Position numbers and translations under genes: made by a program. The notes under the pieces are model-generated. The model saw nothing but the letters and a program-made list of their open reading frames with translations. It did no database searches and had not been told where the DNA came from. A stretch of 21,149 bases of DNA from JACQAI01 sp035507915 (GTDB taxonomy: Bacteria > Pseudomonadota > Alphaproteobacteria > Elsterales > Elsteraceae). Of this stretch, positions 16,047 through 21,149 are shown piece after piece; the first letter of the stretch is position 1; each line of letters opens with the position of its first letter. The DNA is taken from the NCBI GenBank assembly GCA_035507915.1, contig DATJNS010000131.1, positions 1 through 21,149 on the forward strand. Reading direction: 5' to 3'.

Positions 16047-16439
16047 ATGAGACAGGGTCCCCATGTGAAGCGGTCGCGGGGTCGCGGCCACGGTCAGGGC
16101 AATGGCGGCGGCGGTGGCGGCGGGATGAACAACGGCGGCCGCAACCGTCAGGTGCCGCTGCGCCACCAGACGTTCGACAGCAACGGTCCCGACGTTCGGG
16201 TTCGCGGCAACGCCTACCAGGTCTTCGAGAAGTATCTGGCATTGGCGCGTGACGCCAGCGCGGCCGGCGATCGTATCGCGGCCGAGAACTACTATCAGCA
16301 CGCCGAGCACTACTACCGGATCATCAACGCCAACAACGACGGCCAGGCCTATCCCAACCCGTCGCCGCGCGACTTCGCCGACGAGGTGCCCGAGGGGCTC
16401 GCCAACGGCGGCGATCCGAACGAAAGCCCGATGGCCTGA
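16047..16439 (+). CDS. DUF4167 domain protein, glycine/arginine-rich
   Basis: A 130-aa protein of the DUF4167 family, which I know mainly from alphaproteobacteria, of unknown function. The N-terminal ~45 residues are basic and low in complexity, with KRSRGRGHGQGN, a run of seven glycines and NNGGRNRQ, resembling RGG-type RNA-binding tails. The conserved core follows at about 50–95, with paired helices (VRVRGNAYQVFEKYLALARDA and AENYYQHAEHYYRIIN). The C-terminus is acidic. GAAGGTG lies 6–7 nt before the ATG, a good ribosome site. It follows prmC, the usual neighbour of this family as I recall. An RNA- or ribosome-related role is only suggested by the tail and the prfA–prmC context. Confidence 0.85.
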   Translation: MRQGPHVKRSRGRGHGQGNGGGGGGGMNNGGRNRQVPLRHQTFDSNGPDVRVRGNAYQVFEKYLALARDASAAGDRIAAENYYQHAEHYYRIINANNDGQAYPNPSPRDFADEVPEGLANGGDPNESPMA

Positions 16440-16478
16440 GTTTTTTCGAGGGGGTCGGCCGACAGCGGACCGATACCC

Positions 16479-16507
16479 CTTGTGTGGCTTTTGGGCCACG
16501 TCCATAT
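16479..16507 (+). promoter_or_regulatory. Heat-shock (sigma-32/RpoH-like) promoter of clpB
   Basis: CTTGTG at 16479–16484, preceded by CCC, fits the RpoH −35 (CCCTTGAA-like). GTCCATAT at 16500–16507 matches 6 of 8 bases of the RpoH −10 CCCCATNT. The 15-nt spacer is within the usual range. It lies 78 nt before the clpB start; clpB is a standard RpoH target. A palindrome occupies the spacer (16484–16499). Confidence 0.55.
16484..16499. repeat. Palindrome GTGGC-N6-GCCAC in the clpB promoter
   Basis: GTGGC (16484–16488) and GCCAC (16495–16499) are perfect inverted repeats separated by TTTTGG. They fall between the −35 and −10 of the proposed heat-shock promoter, so a protein bound here would block it. 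The same 5-6-5 palindrome recurs at 20748–20763. A separate 10-bp perfect palindrome, GTCGGCCGAC, lies at 16454–16463, and a six-T run at 16441–16446 follows the DUF4167 stop without a clear stem. Confidence 0.4.
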
Positions 16508-16584
16508 CCTCTGCGGGTGCTGACGGCATGTAGCACCGGACCCTCGGCCGCCGTTTATCGGGGCAACAAGGAAGGGGAAGGGAT

Positions 16585-19179
16585 ATGGAGTTCGAGAATT
16601 ACACGGAGCGGGCGCGCGGCTTCATCCAGTCGGCGCAGGGCTTGGCGCTCAGATCGGGCCATCAGCGCTTCGCGCCCGAGCACGTCCTCAAGGTTCTGCT
16701 CGACGATTCCGAGGGTCTCGCGGCGTCGCTGATCGGCAATGCCGGCGGTGATGCCAAGCGTGCGCTCGAGGCCGTCGAAGCCGAGCTGGCCAAGACGCCC
16801 AAGGTCGAGGGCTCGGGTGCCGGCCAGCTTTATCTCGCCCCGGAGACCGCGCGCCTGTTCGACGCGGCCAGCAAGCTCGCCGAGAAGGCGAGCGACAGCT
16901 TCGTCACCGTCGAGCGGCTGCTGCAGGCGTTGGCGATGCAGCAGGGCACGCCGGCCGCGCGCATCCTCAGCGACGCGGGCGTCAACCCGCAGGCGCTCAA
17001 CCGCGCGATCAACGACCTGCGCAAGGGCCGGCGCGCCGACAGCGCGACCGCGGAGCAGGGCTACGACGCGCTCAAGAAGTACGCGCGCGACCTGACCGAG
17101 GCGGCCGAGCAAGGCAAGCTCGACCCGGTGATCGGGCGCGACGAGGAGATCCGGCGCACCATCCAGGTGCTGTCGCGCAGGACCAAGAACAACCCGGTGC
17201 TGATCGGCGAACCGGGCGTCGGCAAGACCGCGATCGTCGAAGGTCTGGCACTGCGCATCATCAAGGGCGACGTGCCGGAGTCGCTCAAGAAGAAGAAGCT
17301 GATGTCGCTCGACCTCGGCGCGTTGGTGGCCGGCGCCAAGTTCCGCGGCGAATTCGAAGAGCGCCTCAAGGCGGTGCTCGCCGAGATCCAGGCCGCCGCC
17401 GGCGAGATCGTGCTGTTCATCGACGAGCTCCACACGCTGGTCGGCGCGGGCCGTGCCGATGGCGCGATGGACGCCTCCAACATGCTCAAGCCTGCGCTGG
17501 CGCGCGGCGAGCTGCATTGCGTCGGCGCGACCACGCTCGACGAGTACCGCAAGCATATCGAGAAGGACGCTGCGCTCGCCCGGCGCTTCCAACCGGTGTT
17601 CGTCGGCGAGCCCGGCGTGCCCGAGACGATCTCGATCCTGCGCGGTCTCAAGGAGAAGTACGAGCTGCACCACGGCGTCCGCATCACCGACAGCGCTCTG
17701 GTCGCCGCCGCAACCCTGTCGAACCGCTACATCACCGATCGATTCCTGCCCGACAAGGCGATCGACCTGGTCGACGAATCGGCGAGCCGTCTGCGCATGG
17801 AGGTCGATTCCAAGCCCGAGGCGATCGACGAGCTCGATCGTCGCATCATGCAGCTCAAGATCGAACGCGAGGCTCTCAAGAAGGAGAACGACGCGGCCAG
17901 CCGCGAGCGGCTGTCGCAGTTGAGCGACGAGCTCGAGAGCCTGGAGGTCAAGTCAGCCGAGCTGACCAAGGCGTGGATGGCCGAGAAGGACAAGCTCTCC
18001 GACGCGCAGAAGATCAAGGAGCAGCTCGAGCACGCGCGTGCCGAGCTCGAGAGCGTGCAACGCGCCGGCAACTGGGCGCGCGCCGGCGAGCTCACCTACG
18101 GCATCATTCCCGAACTCGAGCGTCGGATCGCCGACGCCGAGAAGGCGACCTCCGAGCGCATGCTGCGCGAGGCGGTGACCGACGAGGACATCGCCAGCGT
18201 CGTGTCGCGCTGGACCGGCATCCCGGTCGACAAGATGCTGACCGGCGAGCGCGAGAAGCTGCTGGGCATGGAGGATGCGCTGCATCAGCGCGTGGTCGGC
18301 CAGGACGATGCGATCGTCGCGGTGTCGAACGCGGTGCGCCGCGCGCGCGCCGGCCTGCAGGATGCCAACCGCCCGATCGGCTCGTTCCTGTTCCTCGGGC
18401 CGACCGGCGTCGGCAAGACCGAGCTCACCAAGGCGCTGGCGGGGTTCCTGTTCGATGACGAGCGCGCGATGGTGCGCATCGACATGTCGGAATACATGGA
18501 GAAGCACGCGGTCGCCCGCCTGATCGGTGCGCCGCCGGGCTATGTCGGCTACGAGGAGGGCGGCGCGCTCACCGAAGCGGTGCGTCGGCGGCCTTATCAG
18601 GTGATCCTGTTCGACGAGGTCGAGAAGGCGCACCCCGACGTCTTCAACGTGCTCCTGCAGGTGCTCGACGACGGCCGGTTGACCGATGGACAGGGCCGCA
18701 CCGTCGATTTCCGCAACACCCTGATCGTGCTGACCTCGAACCTCGGCTCGGAGATCCTGGCCTCGGTGTCCGAGGAGAAGGAGCACAGCGCGGAGACGCG
18801 CGAGGCCGTCATGGGCATCGTGCGGGCGGCGTTCCGGCCCGAATTCCTCAATCGGCTGGACGAGATCCTGCTGTTCCTCCGTCTGAGCCGCCAGCAGATG
18901 GCGCGGATCGTCGAGATCCAGATCCAGGGGCTGCAGCGCATCGTCGCCGAGCGCAAGATCACGCTGCAGCTCGACGAGCGCGCCAAGACCTGGCTCGCCA
19001 ACACGGGCTACGATCCCGTGTACGGCGCGCGGCCGCTCAAGCGAGTGATCCAGCGCGAGCTGCAGAACCCGCTCGCGACGATGATCCTCGAGGGCCGTGT
19101 GCGCGACGGCGAGACGGTCGTGGTCGGTGTCGGCGAGGGCGGGCTCGCGATCGCGCCCGCGCGTGCCGCCGCCGCCTAA
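16585..19179 (+). CDS. clpB: ATP-dependent disaggregase ClpB
   Basis: An 864-aa Hsp100 chaperone that forms hexameric rings and, with DnaK, pulls proteins out of aggregates. The N-domain covers about residues 1–145. The first AAA+ domain has Walker A GEPGVGKT at 208–215 and Walker B VLFIDELHTL. The coiled-coil middle domain runs about 410–525 and distinguishes ClpB from ClpA. The second AAA+ domain has Walker A GPTGVGKT at 605–612 (Lys611, the same number as in E. coli) and VILFDEVEKAHPDVFN. Length equals the family norm of about 860. The ATG has a strong purine-rich site (GGGGAAGGG). Its TAA overlaps the convergent M23 gene's stop. Confidence 0.98.
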   Translation: MEFENYTERARGFIQSAQGLALRSGHQRFAPEHVLKVLLDDSEGLAASLIGNAGGDAKRALEAVEAELAKTPKVEGSGAGQLYLAPETARLFDAASKLAEKASDSFVTVERLLQALAMQQGTPAARILSDAGVNPQALNRAINDLRKGRRADSATAEQGYDALKKYARDLTEAAEQGKLDPVIGRDEEIRRTIQVLSRRTKNNPVLIGEPGVGKTAIVEGLALRIIKGDVPESLKKKKLMSLDLGALVAGAKFRGEFEERLKAVLAEIQAAAGEIVLFIDELHTLVGAGRADGAMDASNMLKPALARGELHCVGATTLDEYRKHIEKDAALARRFQPVFVGEPGVPETISILRGLKEKYELHHGVRITDSALVAAATLSNRYITDRFLPDKAIDLVDESASRLRMEVDSKPEAIDELDRRIMQLKIEREALKKENDAASRERLSQLSDELESLEVKSAELTKAWMAEKDKLSDAQKIKEQLEHARAELESVQRAGNWARAGELTYGIIPELERRIADAEKATSERMLREAVTDEDIASVVSRWTGIPVDKMLTGEREKLLGMEDALHQRVVGQDDAIVAVSNAVRRARAGLQDANRPIGSFLFLGPTGVGKTELTKALAGFLFDDERAMVRIDMSEYMEKHAVARLIGAPPGYVGYEEGGALTEAVRRRPYQVILFDEVEKAHPDVFNVLLQVLDDGRLTDGQGRTVDFRNTLIVLTSNLGSEILASVSEEKEHSAETREAVMGIVRAAFRPEFLNRLDEILLFLRLSRQQMARIVEIQIQGLQRIVAERKITLQLDERAKTWLANTGYDPVYGARPLKRVIQRELQNPLATMILEGRVRDGETVVVGVGEGGLAIAPARAAAA

Positions 19180-20585
19180 GGCAACGCGGCGTTGCTGTCG
19201 GGTTGTTCGGTGATCGCGACGGTGAACGGATCCGGCAGCGCGTGGACCTCGCGGTCGATGTCCGCCAGCGCCGTGTTGAAGCGCCGCAGGGCCACGCCTG
19301 CGAGCTGACGGTTCGACGGCATCTTCACCGACATCGGGTTGACCTGGTGGTCGTGCGCCAGGACCTCGTAGTGCAGATGCGGACCCGTCGCGAGCCCGGT
19401 CGCGCCGACATAGCCGATGATTTCGCCCTGATGCACCAGCGTGCCGCGGTGGATGCCGGCCGCGAAGCGCGACATGTGGGCGTAGGCGGTCGAGTAGAAG
19501 TCGTTGTGGCGGATGCGGACGTAGTTGCCGTAGCTGCCGTTGGGGCCGATCATCTCGACCACGCCGTCGCCCGCCGCCATGATCGGCGTGCCGGCCGGCG
19601 CGCCGAAGTCGAGGCCGCGATGCATGCGCGAGTACCCGAGAATCGGATGATTGCGCATGCCGAATCCCGAGGTCAGCTTCGCGCCGTCGATCGGCGTGCG
19701 CAGCAGGGCCTTCTTGACGCTCTCGCCCCGCGGATTGAAGTAATCGGGCCCGCTGCCGTCGTGCGGGTCGTAGCGATAGAGCTCGAGCAGGTTGCCCGAG
19801 AGACTGAGCGCGCCGTAGATCATGTGTCCCGTGCGCACGAGCCGCCCGTTGGCATCGTGGGTCTGCTCGAACACCACCTCGAAGCTGTCGCCCGGCTGGA
19901 TGTCACGCTGGAAGTCGACGTCGTAGCTGAAGGCACGGATCAGCTCGAACATCACCTCGACCGGCACGCCGGCACCGGTGCCCGCCTTGAACAGGCTGGT
20001 TTCGATCATGGCGCCGGCGCGCCCGAGCGACGGCTTCAGCACGCGTCCGGTCTGCTCGGGCTGGAAGTCGCCCGCCTCGTCGCGATGCACCGCGACGTCG
20101 CGCTCGATGCTGGCCTGCAGCGACACGCTGTGGAGGTCGCGGCCGTCATCCTGGGTCGGCGCGAACGTCAGCTTGATCTCCTGGCCGATCTTGAGAGCCT
20201 TTGGGTTGTAGATTCCGCGCAGCGCCTGGGCGGCCTCGCGGGCGTCGGTGGTCGATGCACCGGCCCGGGTCATCACGGTGATCAGGGTGTCGCCGCGCCG
20301 CACCCGCTCGATGCGCTGGCGTACCGGGGTCGATTCGTCGTCCGCGGCGGCGCTTGGCGCGGCCGCCGCACGGGCGCCGAGACGGCCCGCCAAAGTCTGC
20401 GACACGGTCGGGGTGGCCTGAGGGGACGGGGCGAACGCTTCCGGCGCCGATCCTGCCGGATAGCTGTAGCTGGTCGGTAAAGCCTTTGAATTGCTTCCTG
20501 AATCGGCAATTGGCCTGGACGACACCGATAGCGCAACAGCCGACGCGGCGCCAATCATCGCCGCGGCCAGTAATATGTGCCTCAT
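19176..20585 (-). CDS. M23 family peptidoglycan endopeptidase with LysM-like domain
   Basis: A 469-aa envelope protein of the MepM/LytM type, predicted to cut peptide cross-links in peptidoglycan so the wall can expand. Residues 1–22 form a signal peptide or membrane anchor. A low-complexity linker follows, then a LysM/OapA-like domain at about 88–145 (RVRRGDTLITVMTRAG…LKIGQEIKLTF). The C-terminal M23 domain has Zn ligands His322 and Asp326 (HRGLD) and the HxH pair His403 and His405 (GPHLHYEV), so it should be an active enzyme. The ATG at 20585 is preceded by a purine-rich AAGGGCGGGG. Its TAG shares bases with the clpB TAA on the other strand. Confidence 0.92.
   Translation of the reverse strand: MRHILLAAAMIGAASAVALSVSSRPIADSGSNSKALPTSYSYPAGSAPEAFAPSPQATPTVSQTLAGRLGARAAAAPSAAADDESTPVRQRIERVRRGDTLITVMTRAGASTTDAREAAQALRGIYNPKALKIGQEIKLTFAPTQDDGRDLHSVSLQASIERDVAVHRDEAGDFQPEQTGRVLKPSLGRAGAMIETSLFKAGTGAGVPVEVMFELIRAFSYDVDFQRDIQPGDSFEVVFEQTHDANGRLVRTGHMIYGALSLSGNLLELYRYDPHDGSGPDYFNPRGESVKKALLRTPIDGAKLTSGFGMRNHPILGYSRMHRGLDFGAPAGTPIMAAGDGVVEMIGPNGSYGNYVRIRHNDFYSTAYAHMSRFAAGIHRGTLVHQGEIIGYVGATGLATGPHLHYEVLAHDHQVNPMSVKMPSNRQLAGVALRRFNTALADIDREVHALPDPFTVAITEQPDSNAALP
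19181..19195. terminator. Hairpin just past the clpB stop, inside the M23 3' end
   Basis: GCAACGC and GCGTTGC are perfect inverted repeats around one central base, in practice a 5-bp stem with a 5-nt loop, beginning 2 nt after the clpB stop. It lies within the last codons of the convergent M23 gene, so it is coding on one strand and a potential 3' end signal on the other. No T-run follows. Confidence 0.35.
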
Positions 20586-20666
20586 CCCCGCCCTTTATTA
20601 TTCCGGTGGACGCTTGCTTGTTGAAGACCTGAGAGTTGCTCCCCTCATTGCTCGGTCTTGCGCCGC

Positions 20667-20695
20667 ACCATGCGGAGCGATGTTCTCGATGTCAA
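20667..20695 (-). promoter_or_regulatory. Possible promoter of the M23 peptidase gene
   Basis: On the minus strand a perfect TTGACA (20695–20690) is followed after 17 nt by CATGGT (20672–20667), a weak −10 with 3 of 6 matches. The implied leader is about 75 nt. The −35 is good and the −10 is not, so this is tentative. Confidence 0.35.
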
Positions 20696-20745
20696 CCGAC
20701 AAGTGCCACGTTTCTGCCATCATTGGCTGTGGCGTATAGGTTTCA

Positions 20746-20765
20746 TTGTGGCAGATAAGCCACAA
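20746..20765. repeat. Operator-like palindrome TTGTGGC-N6-GCCACAA
   Basis: A perfect 7-bp inverted repeat with spacer AGATAA lies about 50 nt upstream of the tentative M23 −35. Extra half-sites are nearby: GCCAC at 20705–20709 and TGTGGC at 20728–20733, the latter 19 nt before the left arm. The core equals the GTGGC-N6-GCCAC palindrome in the clpB promoter. The arms resemble Crp-like TGTG/CACA half-sites, but the spacing is 2 nt too wide for classical Crp. Confidence 0.5.
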
Positions 20766-20930
20766 GAGGGTGTTCGTCTCGGGCTTTGCTGACTTCGCCA
20801 AGTAATATCTGTCCTGGCCCGCGTGGACCTGGGCTGGCCCGATCTGCAGTGCCGCGTGGCGGCCGAAGGGCGCTACGGTGCACACATTTCCCGTGCATCG
20901 GAAATTCGTGCGCGGGGCATCAAAAGCTGT

Positions 20931-20960
20931 TTGACAGGGTCCCGAGCCGGGGCGTATAAG
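20931..20960 (+). promoter_or_regulatory. Strong promoter, probably of an rRNA operon
   Basis: TTGACA (20931–20936, perfect) and TATAAG (20955–20960, 5 of 6) are 18 nt apart; this is the best housekeeping promoter in the window. The discriminator after the −10 is very GC-rich (CCCGCCTCCC), typical of stringently controlled rRNA promoters. What follows resembles an alphaproteobacterial pre-rRNA leader. Confidence 0.7.
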
Positions 20961-21008
20961 CCCGCCTCCCTACGACGGAACGCCTCCAAAACGGGCCGGC
21001 CCGTAGGT

Positions 21009-21020
21009 CGCTTATTGACA
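21009..21020 (+). promoter_or_regulatory. boxA-like antitermination element
   Basis: CGCTTATTGACA matches 9 of 12 bases of the boxA form TGCTCTTTGACA that I recall from alphaproteobacterial rRNA leaders, and 8 of 12 of the E. coli boxA. In rRNA leaders boxA recruits the Nus antitermination complex. The position, about 40 nt after the presumed start, is reasonable. Confidence 0.45.
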
Positions 21021-21035
21021 TGGTTGATAGAGGGA

Positions 21036-21080
21036 AGGGATGCGCAGGCGGCGGCTTGGAGCTGTTGCTCGTGCATCCTT
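21036..21080 (+). promoter_or_regulatory. Long leader hairpin
   Basis: The lower stem pairs 21036–21045 with 21071–21080 (10 bp, two G·U). One A·C mismatch follows, then an upper stem pairing 21047–21055 (GGCGGCGGC) with 21061–21069 (GCTGTTGCT; 9 bp, four G·U). The loop is TTGGA. The many G·U pairs fit RNA rather than DNA function, on the plus strand. No T-run follows, so it is not an intrinsic terminator. Confidence 0.55.
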
Positions 21081-21122
21081 GAGTAAAGGATCGCATGAGC
21101 GGGTACTGGCCTGGACTGCGGA

Positions 21123-21136
21123 GCGCCGCGAGGCGC
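21123..21136 (+). promoter_or_regulatory. Short hairpin with GNRA tetraloop
   Basis: GCGCC pairs with GGCGC around the loop GCGA, a GNRA tetraloop common in structured RNAs. It follows the long hairpin in the presumed pre-rRNA leader. Confidence 0.4.
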
Positions 21137-21149
21137 GTCGTGGGACGGG

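Larger units (their letters stand above)
20586..20930. other. Intergenic region upstream of the M23 gene and the rRNA-like promoter
   Basis: This 345-nt stretch has no convincing gene; the short frames in it lack codon bias and ribosome sites. It should hold the M23 promoter on the minus strand and the upstream activating region of the rRNA-like promoter on the plus strand. It carries a possible M23 −35/−10 (20667–20695) and a cluster of GTGGC/GCCAC half-sites (20705–20763). From 20766 to 20930 I see nothing further that I can name. Confidence 0.6.
20967..21149 (+). ncRNA. Pre-rRNA leader (partial, runs off the right edge)
   Basis: From the expected start near 20967 to the edge there is no plausible protein gene. 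The segment contains TATTGACATGGTTGATAG and then AGGGAAGGGATGCGCAGGCG, which resembles the leader I know before 16S rRNA in alphaproteobacteria (TTTGACATTGTTGATAGG…GGGATGCGT-like). A boxA-like element (21009–21020) and two hairpins add support. The 16S gene itself is not in the window, so the identity is inferred from the promoter and leader style only. A tRNA or protein transcript with a long leader cannot be excluded. Confidence 0.55.

Noticed and set aside
16441..16446. T6 run after DUF4167 as an intrinsic terminator
   Set aside because: No adequate GC stem lies directly upstream; the nearest complementary arms are about 30 nt apart.
21015..21043. TTGACA at 21015–21020 as a second promoter
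   Set aside because: No −10 is present at 16–18 nt; the motif is better explained as part of the boxA-like leader segment.
20823..21086. An 87-codon plus-strand frame
   Set aside because: It spans the strong promoter and leader hairpin, lacks a ribosome site and has no recognisable protein character.

Overview
The window is GC-rich chromosomal DNA, almost certainly from an alphaproteobacterium. I infer this from the lysC–ptsP and prfA–prmC–DUF4167 gene neighbourhoods, a polyhydroxybutyrate-type 3-hydroxybutyrate dehydrogenase, DUF1178 and DUF4167 proteins, and an rRNA-operon-like leader at the right edge. I cannot name the genus; a Rhodospirillales-like or related lineage is a guess. Fourteen confident protein genes plus one doubtful small ORF are present. 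I see no phage, transposon, CRISPR, toxin–antitoxin or defence genes.

Left part (1–5389): the 3' half of a tandem-fused ABC exporter runs in from the left edge. It converges on a minus-strand 3-hydroxybutyrate dehydrogenase gene, which lies downstream of a small SAM methyltransferase gene. A divergent DUF1178 gene then converges on ubiG–gloA, a tightly coupled minus-strand pair for ubiquinone methylation and glyoxalase I.

Middle part (5526–15855): a long plus-strand run. lysC, a nitronate monooxygenase and ptsP are packed together (6-nt gap, then a 1-nt stop/start overlap). After a 96-nt gap come rodZ-like, ispG, hemA, prfA and prmC. The last three overlap by 4 nt at each junction and use TTG and GTG starts for prfA and prmC. 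The products link amino-acid supply, nitrogen-PTS signalling, cell shape, isoprenoid precursors, tetrapyrrole synthesis and translation termination.

Right part (15856–21149): a DUF4167 gene with a structured leader, clpB behind a heat-shock-like promoter, and an M23 peptidoglycan peptidase whose stop codon overlaps the clpB stop tail to tail. The last 564 bases carry no convincing gene. They hold an operator-like palindrome, a near-consensus promoter with a GC-rich discriminator, a boxA-like element and a strong hairpin. I read these as the start of an rRNA operon whose 16S gene would lie just outside the window.

I did not find a clear undescribed multi-gene system. The best leads are the glutamyl-tRNA reductase (C5 haem route) in an apparent alphaproteobacterium, with altered family motifs; a palindrome GTGGC-N6-GCCAC found both in the clpB promoter and upstream of the M23 gene; the fused ABC exporter; and the structured leaders before DUF4167 and the putative rRNA operon.
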